DNA of 64,000 nucleotides from the NCBI GenBank assembly GCA_943788025.1, contig CALSOR010000015.1, positions 124,001 to 188,000 on the forward strand, written 5' to 3'. The notes beneath the pieces were generated by a model. That model was not told the origin of the DNA. It saw only the letters and a program-made list of their open reading frames with translations, and ran no database searches. Origin of the DNA: JABAAE01 sp905480545. GTDB lineage: Bacteria > Planctomycetota > Planctomycetia > Pirellulales > Pirellulaceae. The translations under genes and the position numbers were made by a program. Below, piece after piece: positions 19,220 through 28,496 of the stretch. Positions within the stretch are counted from its first letter, which is position 1; each line of letters starts with the position of its first letter.

Positions 19220-19654
19220 TTAAGAGAACAGCTGACTTCTTAGAACAACGTCTAATAGTTCGTTCTGTTGCTTTCGGTTTTGCTCGGTTTCGAATTCCGC
19301 CCATTCATCTTCCTCCAATTTGCGAAGCCCGTTTATTCGTTGAGTGTGAATCATCTTCTCCAGCCGAATGTTGTCGTAGCCGGATTGGCGTTGCAGGATT
19401 TCATTTTTTTGCACTGCAATTGCAGAGTTCATTCGACCGACAAATGCAGCCATCCCATGGCCGGGTTGCATTGAGAGTTCAGCACGCTCACTGAATTCAG
19501 CCTGGCACGCAGTTACCTCCTGCTTTAACTCTTTAAGCTTCTGTTCCTCAAGATCGAGCATCTGTTTGGCTCGAAGCAGCCGCAAGTTAACCAGTTGCTC
19601 TTTCTGCAATTCAATGTTTAACACGGATCTCAATGAGAATTCAAATTTTTTCAT
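19220..19654 (-). CDS. fliJ: Flagellar export chaperone FliJ
   Basis: 144-aa, highly charged, helical protein of the flagellar export apparatus, which acts with FliI and FliH to escort substrates. It starts MKKFEFSLRSVLNIELQKEQ, close to the FliJ consensus (F.F.L..VL..R...E), and is coiled-coil throughout. Its ATG overlaps the fliI stop by 4 bases (ATGA), as usual for the fliI-fliJ pair. Last gene of the reverse fliE-fliJ operon. Sequence similarity in this family is low, so position carries much of the call. Confidence 0.85.
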   Translation of the reverse strand: MKKFEFSLRSVLNIELQKEQLVNLRLLRAKQMLDLEEQKLKELKQEVTACQAEFSERAELSMQPGHGMAAFVGRMNSAIAVQKNEILQRQSGYDNIRLEKMIHTQRINGLRKLEEDEWAEFETEQNRKQQNELLDVVLRSQLFS

Positions 19655-20970
19655 GAGAATTGCCAGGCCTCAGCGATTCGGAAAAGGTTTGCTTTGGTGT
19701 CGTCAAAAGAAGCGAATTCACCGGGGCGCTGTCGCAAGAATTGAACGATTTGCTCTCTCAGAACAATCGCTGCGTCAATACGTTCTGAACTGCCTTGCTG
19801 GTACATGCCAATTCGAATCAGGTCAGCGACTTGGTCATAAGTTTGAAGGATATTGCGAAGTCTTCCCGCGTACTCGACGTGAGTTTTATCTGCGACCACA
19901 TCCATCAACCGGCTGATGCTTCGGCCAATATTAATTGCTGGGTAATGATTGGCCTCAGCAAGTTTACGATCTAGTGTGATATGTCCGTCTAGAACTCCAC
20001 GAGCGGTATCAGCAACAGGCTCATTCGAATCATCGCCCGTGACAAGGATGTTCATCAAACCAGTGATTGAGCCATGTTCGGAACACCCGAGCGGTTCCAT
20101 TAAGTTGGCGATCAATTGCAATGCGCTGGGTGGATACCCGGAAGCGGTTGGAGGTTCACCCAGCATCAATCCGATTTCACGCTGCGCGATCGCCATCCGC
20201 GTTAGGCTGTCAATCATCAATAAAACATCACCACCCTGATCTCGAAACCAGCTGGCGATTGTGATTGCTGTTTGTGCCGCACGTATGCGAACCAGTGCTG
20301 GCTCATCGCCAGTTGCGACAACGACGATGCTTCTGGCCATTCCCTCATCACCCAGGCATTCTTCAATGAATGGTTTGACTTCTCGCCCTCGTTCTCCAAC
20401 AAGTGCGACAACGTTGATGTCGGCCGAGGACTTCTTCGCTATTTCACCTAGCAAGGTGCTCTTACCTACGCCACTACCTGCGAACAGCCCGACGCGTTGG
20501 CCCTTGCCCAGCGAGAGCATTCCGTCGATAGCGCGTTGCCCCGTAAAAAAAGGTTGGGAAATATTGGGACGGCTCATTGGACTAGGAGAAAAGATCCGAA
20601 TGGGTTCCCAGTTGGATGGGAAGATGTCGCCTTTACCATCGAATGGATTTCCCATGGCATTGATGGTCCGGCCAAGCATCTTTTCGCCGACAGGGATTTT
20701 CATTTTTCGTCCCAACGCAATCACATTGGCATTGGGTTCGATATGCTCAATATTGCGGAGCGGCATCAACATCGTTGAGCCATGGTCAAAACCGATGACT
20801 TCAGCCATTAAAGATTCCGCGTTGGCGAGTTCGACTTTACAGAGTTCTCCCACGCTGGCTGTTACTGATGCCCGCATGATTCCGTCAAATTTATCCAACG
20901 GCCCGACGGTTTGGAAATCGTCGAATTCCTCGATTCGCGTTTTCAGAGCGTCGACGTTCAATTTCAGCAT
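19651..20970 (-). CDS. fliI: Flagellum-specific ATPase FliI
   Basis: 439-aa ATPase energising the flagellar type III export gate, homologous to the F1 beta subunit. Walker A is GLFAGSGVGKSTLLG, the region VALVGERGREV follows, and Walker B is DVLLMIDSLTRMAIAQREIGL; the family's LGEPPTASGYPPS segment is intact. The ATG at 20970 lies inside the 3' end of fliH, an 80-base overlap, and the stop overlaps fliJ. Central gene of the operon. Confidence 0.97.
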   Translation of the reverse strand: MLKLNVDALKTRIEEFDDFQTVGPLDKFDGIMRASVTASVGELCKVELANAESLMAEVIGFDHGSTMLMPLRNIEHIEPNANVIALGRKMKIPVGEKMLGRTINAMGNPFDGKGDIFPSNWEPIRIFSPSPMSRPNISQPFFTGQRAIDGMLSLGKGQRVGLFAGSGVGKSTLLGEIAKKSSADINVVALVGERGREVKPFIEECLGDEGMARSIVVVATGDEPALVRIRAAQTAITIASWFRDQGGDVLLMIDSLTRMAIAQREIGLMLGEPPTASGYPPSALQLIANLMEPLGCSEHGSITGLMNILVTGDDSNEPVADTARGVLDGHITLDRKLAEANHYPAINIGRSISRLMDVVADKTHVEYAGRLRNILQTYDQVADLIRIGMYQQGSSERIDAAIVLREQIVQFLRQRPGEFASFDDTKANLFRIAEAWQFS

Positions 20971-21577
20971 CTTGTAAACTTTCGATTAATTGGTGCCGAA
21001 TTTCGGACAGTTTAGATTGGATCGATGAAATCAAGGACTCCGATCCGTTGTCGATTTTGCAGTCTCCACGAGCCAACTTCGGATCGCCTAAAAATAGGAT
21101 GTTATCCGTTTGCGACTGCGTCTTTCCGGTACTGTCTGTTGCCCCATCGGAGGCTGCAGTACTAATTTCCCGATTCATCTGTTGAGAGTTTTCGATGATG
21201 ACTAAGTCGTCTGGATTGAGCCAGACTTTACATTGAAACCGCTGGTCTAGGTTTTCGACCAGTTGTTTCACCAATGGTAATGCAATGGATTCTGCATCTT
21301 TCAATTCATGGAAAACTAACTTTGAAGCTACGGCGACTGCAACTTCAACGGCAACGGTTTGCAGTTCACCAATCATTGACTGACGGCGTTGCTCAAATTC
21401 TTCGACCGATTCACCTAAATGATCTAGGATGTGTTGGACGTTCTGGAAATCAACTTTGGTCGCTAAGTTCTGCCCCCTTTTCTCCGCTTCCGTTATCGTA
21501 AATTCACTGACGGTCTCCAGTTGAAATCGAGTGGGCTGCGAGTTAAATCGGATGTGATTCGAATCTTGGAATGCCAT
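20891..21577 (-). CDS. fliH: Flagellar assembly protein FliH
   Basis: 228-aa protein in the FliH position, the negative regulator and partner of FliI that links the ATPase to the C ring. The first half has Glu/Gln-rich helix (VEEFEQRRQSMIGELQTVAVEVAVAVASKLV) typical of the FliH/YscL/AtpF stalk; then VWLNPDDLVIIE and ARGDCKIDNG match the conserved C-terminal domain. A Ser/Thr-rich insert sits between these. Start: ATG 21577, which overlaps the fliG stop as TGATG; a TTG lies one codon upstream. Its 3' end overlaps fliI by 80 bases, more than usual, and the extra tail is Arg-rich. Confidence 0.88.
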   Translation of the reverse strand: MAFQDSNHIRFNSQPTRFQLETVSEFTITEAEKRGQNLATKVDFQNVQHILDHLGESVEEFEQRRQSMIGELQTVAVEVAVAVASKLVFHELKDAESIALPLVKQLVENLDQRFQCKVWLNPDDLVIIENSQQMNREISTAASDGATDSTGKTQSQTDNILFLGDPKLARGDCKIDNGSESLISSIQSKLSEIRHQLIESLQDAEIERRRSENANRGIRRFPNRRAVG

Positions 21578-22698
21578 CAAATGAGCTCCAATTGATCAGC
21601 TTGATCCAAATTTGCAATCACCTCCGCGACAGAGCTTTGGGCCTCTTTCACCATTGCGTCCGTTTGCTTTCCAAGTAACTCAAGTTCTTCGTTCAATGAT
21701 TCTTTTGCACGTTTTGATAGATTGTCGAGAATGCGACCTTTGATTTCTTCGGAAGCGGGTTGAAGCGCAATGACCAGTTGCCCTTTGTCGACTTCTGCTA
21801 GGATCTTTTGTATGCTTTTGTCTTCGTAGTTGACGATATCTTCGAATAGATAGAGAAGTCGTTGGACCTTGATGGCATCTTCTTCGTTTTTTTCACGAAG
21901 ATGATTCATCATGTTATTCCGCGTTTCACGCGGCAATTCACGGAGAACACCAGCAATGGCTTCAAATGGATCGGGGGCCTCGTCTTTAGGTTTGTCAACG
22001 GTAAGTGCGTTGGTAACGACGGTCCGAATGATCCGACTGAGAAGTTCCTCGGGGACATTAATATCCGAAAGGAGTAGCGACAATAGCTCTCCTTGAATCT
22101 CCCGCGGTAATAGTTCGATCACCGCAGCCTTTCGCTTTTGGTTGAGGCAATCAAGCACTAGTGCCATTGTCTTAACGCGTTCATTCTTTAAGGCTTCAGC
22201 AATTTGTACCGGATGAAGTCGACGAAGGTCGTGTTTTTCATCGTCGCTGGGCGTAAAGACTCGGAAGGATGGAGAATTGTCGACAATTTCGTCATCGTCG
22301 TCAATTAAGATGTCTACTTGTCCGGATTTGTTTTTGCCAACAGCAGATTGTATCGATTCATTTGCTAGGCTTGAGCGGTTTTCGCCAATTTCGGACCCTT
22401 TCCGATCATTTGTTGTTCCGGGAAACTTAAGGCTCTGACCATTTTCGGTTTCGGCCAGTTTGGACCAGTAAGTATCGACACCTGCTGCCTCAACAGCGAA
22501 TTTAAAGAATCGCTCGAAATCATCCAGAACCTCGTCGACTACGGTGACTCTAGGTGGTGAGTCCTCGATCTTCTTTAGCTCGGATCGAATCTTTTTTGAA
22601 ACTTTCGGATCCAGCAGCTTAAGTGCAGGGTCGACTGCGTCTTTGCCAAGCGCGTTGAGGAGGATCGCCACCTTTTTTTCATGAGCAAGCTGATTCAT
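21577..22698 (-). CDS. fliG: Flagellar motor switch protein FliG
   Basis: 373-aa C-ring protein that couples stator torque to rotation and carries the switch. The middle domain shows LHPVQIAEALKNERVKTMALVLDCL and the C-terminal torque domain shows LFEDIVNYEDKSIQKILAEVD and LSKRAKESLNEELELLG, with conserved charges present. The EHPQ signature of the middle domain is replaced by ERVK. A low-complexity insert (DILIDDDDEIVD) between the N-terminal and middle domains explains the extra length over the usual 330-345 aa. It starts one base from the fliF stop (TAATG) and its stop overlaps fliH. Confidence 0.94.
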   Translation of the reverse strand: MNQLAHEKKVAILLNALGKDAVDPALKLLDPKVSKKIRSELKKIEDSPPRVTVVDEVLDDFERFFKFAVEAAGVDTYWSKLAETENGQSLKFPGTTNDRKGSEIGENRSSLANESIQSAVGKNKSGQVDILIDDDDEIVDNSPSFRVFTPSDDEKHDLRRLHPVQIAEALKNERVKTMALVLDCLNQKRKAAVIELLPREIQGELLSLLLSDINVPEELLSRIIRTVVTNALTVDKPKDEAPDPFEAIAGVLRELPRETRNNMMNHLREKNEEDAIKVQRLLYLFEDIVNYEDKSIQKILAEVDKGQLVIALQPASEEIKGRILDNLSKRAKESLNEELELLGKQTDAMVKEAQSSVAEVIANLDQADQLELI

Positions 22699-24251
22699 TA
22701 GGCCGCAGCCCTTTCATTATTTGCCGCGGAATTGTCACTAAAATCACTTGCCCCACCAATCTCATCGGCAGGCGTTTCGTTGATCCAGCCTGCGACAATG
22801 CGAGACAGGAATTCAGGATTTTCCTTGGCGATCCGAGACAGGTCGGAAAGGTGCTTACTTCGCTCTGGTGAAATTTGGGGCTCTGATGTTGTAATCGTTA
22901 CCGGCTTCATTTTGCGTAGAATCAAAAAGCCAATGACGAAGGCAAATATTGAGCCTAGGCCTAACGAACTGTTGCGGACCACTTCCAGAATGAACTCGTT
23001 ATTGACTGACGGTGCGTCGACTGGCGCTGCAAATAATTCATCGAAGAATGGATCTTTTACGAGACTCCCAATTTGGACGCTAATCATGTCGCCTCGTGTT
23101 TCGTTGATACCGGCCGCTGTTTTGACGCATTCCTCAACGGCGGCCTGATCGACTGTTGATATAGGATTCCCATCCGCATCAACCGGCGGTTGGACAAGTA
23201 CTGAAACAGCGAGACGTTTTATTAATCCAAGAGCCTTTTTCTCGTATTTATTCGAAAAGCTGTAATGGTTTTTTGTATCCTCCGTTGTTTCTTTAAGCTT
23301 TTCAAAAACGTTTGGGGATGGATTTGGAAAATTTGTTTGGGTACCAGCTACACCCGTGACGCCAGCTCCAGAGCGGCCATCCGAATTTTCTCGATCGATT
23401 TTTTTCTGAGAAATCAGAACTGCCTCGGGATCGACTTTGTGTGACTGTGTTTCGCTTTCCGTGTATTCCGTATCGGCTGTAACGGAAACCGTGAAATTCC
23501 CGATCCCGACCAACCGTCGTAAGTGTTCTTCGATTTTTTGACGAGTTGAAGTTTCGACTTCCAATTGAAAACTACGTTGAATATTCGAATGGGCGGTCGT
23601 TGAATTTTCGAGCTCGTAAACTCTACCATTGGTATCCGTGATCGAAATGTTTTCGCGTTTCAGGCCTCGTTCGTGTCTTACGCATTCAGCGACCGCATTG
23701 ATGACTTCCTGGGTCGCATGATAGTTAGGCTTGAAATCTAGCATTACGCTAACCCTTGCCTCGTTGTTGGTGTTTTTCATCATGCTGAGCTTGGCAGGAG
23801 TGATGTCGACAATCGCGGATTTAATCCCCTTGATTAACGCAATTTTTTTTGCGACCGCAGCTTGTCGACGATTCAAAGCCTGTTCACGCCTCGCTTCTGG
23901 CCCGTCGGTCATTGATACTCCAATTGATGGGCCTGTTTCGGTGCCAACGATTCCGCTAATCGCTGCTCTTGCTAACGCAAGTTTGCTGCGGTCGACGCTG
24001 ACGACTGAGCCACTAGGGCTGGTCTGGTATGAAATTCCTTTTTTCTCAAGCGCCTTAACGACCTCGTCATAATCTTCGGACAAGATTTCTTCTGGAAGTG
24101 CGACGTAGGATGGCTGACTGGACCAGTAGCCAACGCCAACGATGAGCGCAAACGAAATCCCCATCGTCGCGATCATTCCGATCCTCGCCGAATTGGAAGT
24201 CTCCTCCCAGAATTTCTTAAATTGCTCGCCGAGCTTTTTGAAAAAGTCCAT
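22698..24251 (-). CDS. fliF: Flagellar MS-ring protein FliF
   Basis: 517-aa inner-membrane ring protein on which the basal body is built. TM1 lies at about residues 22-45 (GMIATMGISFALIVGVGYW) and TM2 near 435-455 (SIFAFVIGFLILRKM). Between them are the ring-building motifs: LPEEILSEDYDEVVKALEKKGISY, LALARAAISG, RRQAAVAKKIALIKGIKSAIVDI and ARVSVMLDF. The C-terminal cytoplasmic tail binds FliG. Slightly shorter than the proteobacterial form (about 550). Between fliE and fliG in the standard order. Confidence 0.96.
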   Translation of the reverse strand: MDFFKKLGEQFKKFWEETSNSARIGMIATMGISFALIVGVGYWSSQPSYVALPEEILSEDYDEVVKALEKKGISYQTSPSGSVVSVDRSKLALARAAISGIVGTETGPSIGVSMTDGPEARREQALNRRQAAVAKKIALIKGIKSAIVDITPAKLSMMKNTNNEARVSVMLDFKPNYHATQEVINAVAECVRHERGLKRENISITDTNGRVYELENSTTAHSNIQRSFQLEVETSTRQKIEEHLRRLVGIGNFTVSVTADTEYTESETQSHKVDPEAVLISQKKIDRENSDGRSGAGVTGVAGTQTNFPNPSPNVFEKLKETTEDTKNHYSFSNKYEKKALGLIKRLAVSVLVQPPVDADGNPISTVDQAAVEECVKTAAGINETRGDMISVQIGSLVKDPFFDELFAAPVDAPSVNNEFILEVVRNSSLGLGSIFAFVIGFLILRKMKPVTITTSEPQISPERSKHLSDLSRIAKENPEFLSRIVAGWINETPADEIGGASDFSDNSAANNERAAA

Positions 24252-24279
24252 TTGTTATCGCCCCCAAATTCTGTTCGGC

Positions 24280-24597
24280 CTAAACTTGCATCCGCATGAT
24301 CTCTTGATACGCTTCCATCAGTTTGTTCCGTATCTCAAGAATGAAACGAAACGACAGATCAGCTTTAGCCATCGATACAACAACTCCCTGCATGTCATCG
24401 GATTTGCCATCAGCAAGGTCCTGCACCGATTGATTGGCCGCTTGCATTTGCTGATTCGCGCTGCCAACTGCCTTTTCAATCAAATTCGAAAACTGCCCGC
24501 TCGGTTTGGGTCCTGCCGCAGAATTCAGTGATGTCGCGGAACCAAGTGATGGAACGCTCTGTATTGAACTCATGCCAATTGGCGGTATCGCCGTCAT
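24280..24597 (-). CDS. fliE: Flagellar hook-basal body protein FliE
   Basis: 105-aa rod-MS ring junction protein. The C-terminal half has the family pattern: FSNLIEKAVGSANQQMQAAN, then VVVSMAKADLSFRFILEIRNKLMEAYQEIMRMQV, ending exactly as FliE proteins do. First gene of the reverse operon fliE-F-G-H-I-J. In most genomes flgB and flgC precede fliE; here the upstream 590 bases carry no gene. Confidence 0.94.
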   Translation of the reverse strand: MTAIPPIGMSSIQSVPSLGSATSLNSAAGPKPSGQFSNLIEKAVGSANQQMQAANQSVQDLADGKSDDMQGVVVSMAKADLSFRFILEIRNKLMEAYQEIMRMQV

Positions 24598-25191
24598 ACC
24601 CTTGCCTCACAGTCGAAAACGGTCAATTGAAATGGGACCGAATCCGGTTCGTTTAAAACAGATTTCGCTTGAAAGACTGTCTCGTTGACGCGGAATTGAT
24701 AAATAAAACAGCTGCTTTTCATTTTGCAGAATCTCAAAGTTAAATTGATGTTGATCTCTGCTGGGTCACTGAAATGGCCAAATTTCGGATGCTCCAAACG
24801 GTGCGGGTTGTACCAATCCTAACTGTTGGATCGGTTAGGTAAGTTGCGATCTTTAGCCGAACAGCATGATGATCCGCGACGCAACCTTTGCTACACCAAT
24901 GATCAACGGCACACTTCGATTGATGGAAATTCAGGGCCCAAAAAGGGGGGCGGTTGATTAGATCACCCGAAACTCACGCGCCGGTCGCTATGGCTCTAAC
25001 CTATTAATACGTGTTAGCGAATGACCCACCCAATAACGATCCGGGATGAAGTCACCGATCGCCTAGAACATTCGAATGTAAGCGCATAAATCTCGTGGAA
25101 ACCCCGCAAGCAGCAAAATTAATCACGCGAAATTCCCACCGCAAAATCGATATTATCGTTTTCGAACGAACAAACTTTTAGGGTCATTTAA
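24598..25191. other. Divergent intergenic region between fliE and motA
   Basis: About 590 bases between the reverse fli operon and forward motA, expected to hold both promoters. I found no good sigma-54 or sigma-28 flagellar promoter by eye and no flgB/flgC. A reverse frame of 67 codons (24594-24797) overlaps the fliE start and has no recognisable feature. Confidence 0.4.
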
Positions 25192-25950
25192 TTGGACATC
25201 GCAACCATAGTTGGATTGATATTGGGTATCGGATTGGTCATAGGATCGATCTTGCTCGGTGGTAGCCTGATGCCATTTGTAAATGTCCCGTCGTTGATGA
25301 TCACGGTTGGGGGCTCCGTTTCGGCGGTGTTGATCAACTTTCCACTGAACAAATGCCTGTCGCTGTTTGGTGTTTTGAAAAACGTATTTTTGTATCCCCT
25401 GCCCACAGCAACGGAATGCATCAACCAGTTCAAGGACTTTGCGATGGTTGTACGCAAAGATGGAATTCTTGCCTTGGAAGAGCGTCTTGAGGCTGTCGAT
25501 GATAAGTTTCTGAAACGGGGAACGGAAATGGTGATTGCCGGGACTTCAAAGGAAGAGATACAAGAGACGTTGGAAATTGAGCTTCTTTACATTGAGCAGC
25601 GGCATCAAACCGGGAAAAAGATTGTGGACGCGATCGCAGCGGCAGCACCGGCGTTCGGAATGATCGGCACATTGATTGGATTGGTCCAAATGCTTCGAAA
25701 CCTCGACGACCCCAGCCAGATTGGTATCGGGATGGCAACCGCACTCTTGACGACTCTCTATGGAGCGTTGATTGCAAATATGTTTTGCCTGCCACTTGCG
25801 GGGAAATTAGAAACTCGAAATCAGGAGGAAGTCTTGATTCGGGAGCTGATGATTGTCGGTTTGCTTGGTTTGGTCGACGGGCAAACGCCGCGCAATCTGC
25901 AAGACAAGCTTATCGCGTTCGTCTCGCCATCCAGTCGTGAATCTGAATAG
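25192..25950 (+). CDS. motA: Flagellar motor stator protein MotA
   Basis: 252-aa MotA/PomA-type stator subunit that, with MotB, carries ions and drives rotation. Four helices: IATIVGLILGIGLVIGSILL, VPSLMITVGGSVSAVLINF, AAAPAFGMIGTLIGLVQML and IGMATALLTTLYGALIANMF, the last two with the conserved Pro and Gly residues of the ion path. The start is a TTG at 25192 preceded by AGGG, since no ATG fits. motB, usually next, is absent: the following gene is an HDOD protein. An ExbB/TolQ homologue is less likely because of the length and the MotA-like central cytoplasmic loop. Confidence 0.92.
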   Translation: MDIATIVGLILGIGLVIGSILLGGSLMPFVNVPSLMITVGGSVSAVLINFPLNKCLSLFGVLKNVFLYPLPTATECINQFKDFAMVVRKDGILALEERLEAVDDKFLKRGTEMVIAGTSKEEIQETLEIELLYIEQRHQTGKKIVDAIAAAAPAFGMIGTLIGLVQMLRNLDDPSQIGIGMATALLTTLYGALIANMFCLPLAGKLETRNQEEVLIRELMIVGLLGLVDGQTPRNLQDKLIAFVSPSSRESE

Positions 25951-26009
25951 CTGTATTAGAAAGCATTCCAATAGTTTCCAAATAAGTAACTTCATCAAAG
26001 CACCCTACC

Positions 26010-26873
26010 ATGTTTGACCCCGTCATTGAATTAAACGAAAAAACGAAAGCGATCGCTGCTTTGATCGACGACTTTCTTTTGCACGGCCACGTCGAAGTTC
26101 CGGTTTTGCCGACCGTCGTTAGCAAGATCATCACCGCATCGAAGAATTCAGCCACAGATGCCCGACGACTTGCTGCGGTACTTCAATCCGATCAGGCAGT
26201 GGCTGCTCACATCATGAAAATTGCCAATTCGCCGATCTATTCCTATGGTGGGCCGTTGGTTTCACTGCAACAAGCGATCGCTAGGCTCGGATTAACCATG
26301 ATTTCCGGAGCCGCGGTTTCGTTTTCGGTTAATGCAAAAATGTTTGAGGCCCCAGGCTATGAGGCTGAGATTGCCGAGATCGGGCAACATTCGTTGGCAA
26401 CCGCGTTGTGGTCCAAAGAAATTGCACGCGTCTGCAGAAAAAACGTCGAAGCTGTTTTTCTGTGTGGATTGTTGCACTCCATCGGTCGTCCATCGAGTTT
26501 GGAAAAAATTGTTCAGGTGTCGGGTGAATCCGGAGATGGCGTTAGTCGTGAAGAATGCCTTGGATTGGTAGAGCAGTTTCAGCAAAAGTTTGGTTTGCAT
26601 ATCGTCGACGAGTGGAAGATGCCAACATTGGTATGCAATGTCGTCAAGCATTTTTGCGATTTTGAAAAGGCCGGAGATGCAAAGGAAACGACGGCTATCG
26701 TGATAACGGCATCAAAATTTGCGACGGCTATGCTTACGCCAGATCTTGTTTCAAAAGACGAATTAATGAATCTTGAAACGCTTGAGACAATCAATTTATA
26801 TCCTGATCAAATTGAATCGCTGATCGAAAATTTTGAAGAGATTAAAATCAGCATGGAGATGATTTGTTCATGA
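26010..26873 (+). CDS. HDOD domain signalling protein
   Basis: 287 aa. The HDOD domain covers about residues 25-225: VPVLPTVVSKIITASKN, VLQSDQAVAAHIMKIANSPIY, QQAIARLGLTMISGAAVSF and CGLLHSIGR. HDOD proteins resemble HD phosphohydrolases but usually lack the metal ligands; they act as regulators in motility and c-di-GMP circuits. Here the position of the HD pair is H-S, consistent with a non-catalytic protein. It follows motA by 60 bases and its stop overlaps the sthA start (ATGA), so motA-HDOD-sthA look co-transcribed. Confidence 0.85.
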   Translation: MFDPVIELNEKTKAIAALIDDFLLHGHVEVPVLPTVVSKIITASKNSATDARRLAAVLQSDQAVAAHIMKIANSPIYSYGGPLVSLQQAIARLGLTMISGAAVSFSVNAKMFEAPGYEAEIAEIGQHSLATALWSKEIARVCRKNVEAVFLCGLLHSIGRPSSLEKIVQVSGESGDGVSREECLGLVEQFQQKFGLHIVDEWKMPTLVCNVVKHFCDFEKAGDAKETTAIVITASKFATAMLTPDLVSKDELMNLETLETINLYPDQIESLIENFEEIKISMEMICS

Positions 26874-28330
26874 GCGTAGAAAAATACGATGTGATTGTGA
26901 TTGGCAGTGGCCCGTCCGGTCAGAAGGCAGCAGTCCATGCTGCAAAAGCCGGTCACCGCACGGCGATTATCGAGCGAGATCCCGTTATCGGTGGCTCCTG
27001 TGTTCATCGTGGGACTATCCCTTCTAAAACCCTACGAGAAAATGCACTGCGGGTCAAAGAGATGCGAAGGAATGCAACGTTCGCCAACTTTCAGCTTGCT
27101 GAAGAAACCGAATTGGCTGTTCTGCTAAAGCGACTCAAGAAGGTGTTGATGGCACACGACGAGTACATGCAACGGCAAATTAAGCGGGAAAATGTTGAAT
27201 TCATTCATGGTCGGGCGAAATTTATGGATCCGCATACTCTGGAAGTCGTGAGAATTCGACGTGAACCGCTTACGATTCAAGCGAAAAAAATCGTCATCGC
27301 AACCGGATCCTTTCCAAGGAACCCGCCCAGCATGCCGGTGGATCACGAACATGTGTTGGATAGTGATTCAATTCTTTCGTTGCTGTACCTGCCCCAAAGC
27401 TTGACGGTGCTTGGTGGCGGCGTGATTGCGAGCGAGTATGCATCGATCTTTCAAGCACTGGGCGTAAAGGTAACGATGATCGACAAGTACCCGTTACCGC
27501 TCGGTTTCCTTGACGATGATCTTACAAAAAGCTTTGTGGACGCATTTGAGAATATGGGTGGGACTTGGATCGGAAACGCGTCTGTCGAAGAGGTCTACTG
27601 GGACGGCGTCGATCAAGTGGTGTCGGTTTTGAAATCGGGCGAAGAGTTTCGAAGTAACAAATTGTTGAGTGCCGCTGGTCGCGTGGCCAATGTTGACGAT
27701 TTACAAATCCAAAACGCAGGTCTGTCGCTCAACGACCAACAATTGATTTCGGTTAATGATCGACTTCAGACCGACGTTGAGCACATTTATGCAGCAGGTG
27801 ACGTGATCGGGCCTCCTTCACTGGCGTCTTCGTCGATGGAGCAAGGCCGGCGCGCGATTTCCAACGCGATTGGTAGTCCAGTAGAGGATATGAGCGAGTT
27901 GATCCCCAGTGGCATTTATTCGATTCCAGAATTGTCCTGCGTTGGATTAAGCGAAAGGGACGCAAAGGAAAAATTTGGCGAGGTCATGATCGGGCGTGCA
28001 AGTTTCGATGAAATCGCGCGTGGGCAGATTTCAGGGGCACTCGATGGCATGCTCAAGTTAGTAGCCGATGTTGACGGGAAGAAACTGCTGGGCGTGATGA
28101 TCGTGGGTGAAGGCGCGACCGAGTTGGTGCACATTGGACAAATGGCCTTGATACACGGCGCCGAAATCGATGTGTTCGTCGAAAATGTCTTTAACTTTCC
28201 CACGTTCGCAGAGGCGTTCCGTGAAGCTGCTCTCGACATCATCTGGCAGCGATCGAGCAAGATGGATGATCAGGCGAGTGGATCCAAGTATTCCTCAGAT
28301 TGCGCGGGAAAATTGGTAACCAGTGAATAA
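26870..28330 (+). CDS. sthA: Si-specific NAD(P)+ transhydrogenase
   Basis: 486-aa FAD flavoprotein that moves reducing equivalents between NADPH and NAD+. FAD-binding VIVIGSGPSGQKAAVHAAK at the N-terminus, then GGSCVHRGTIPSKTLREN: only the first Cys (about 44) of the disulfide reductase pair is present and the second is Thr, which is the SthA pattern rather than dihydrolipoamide dehydrogenase. The second nucleotide site is LTVLGGGVIASEYASIFQALG, followed by IYAAGDVIGPPSLASSSMEQG, and the C-terminal dimerisation domain. ATG 26870 overlaps the HDOD stop; a TTG two codons earlier is less likely. Between two HDOD genes. Confidence 0.92.
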   Translation: MSVEKYDVIVIGSGPSGQKAAVHAAKAGHRTAIIERDPVIGGSCVHRGTIPSKTLRENALRVKEMRRNATFANFQLAEETELAVLLKRLKKVLMAHDEYMQRQIKRENVEFIHGRAKFMDPHTLEVVRIRREPLTIQAKKIVIATGSFPRNPPSMPVDHEHVLDSDSILSLLYLPQSLTVLGGGVIASEYASIFQALGVKVTMIDKYPLPLGFLDDDLTKSFVDAFENMGGTWIGNASVEEVYWDGVDQVVSVLKSGEEFRSNKLLSAAGRVANVDDLQIQNAGLSLNDQQLISVNDRLQTDVEHIYAAGDVIGPPSLASSSMEQGRRAISNAIGSPVEDMSELIPSGIYSIPELSCVGLSERDAKEKFGEVMIGRASFDEIARGQISGALDGMLKLVADVDGKKLLGVMIVGEGATELVHIGQMALIHGAEIDVFVENVFNFPTFAEAFREAALDIIWQRSSKMDDQASGSKYSSDCAGKLVTSE

Positions 28331-28496
28331 TTCCAACAATCATTGAAACTGAATTTCGGTTGAAATTTCTCTATCAAATTAATAGGCTATCGAAGCAAAT
28401 TACAGTTTAACAACTCGATAACGACCATAAGGCGAATTGCCGTCGGTTTCCGACGACTGCGACTCGCTGCCCATCCTAGGATACGAAAGCAACTTT

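Noticed and set aside
20261..20977. Forward 238-codon frame inside fliI
   Set aside because: Antisense shadow of a well-supported fliI.
24594..24797. Reverse 67-codon frame before fliE, possible flgC remnant
   Set aside because: No flagellar rod motif can be read in it and it overlaps the fliE start.
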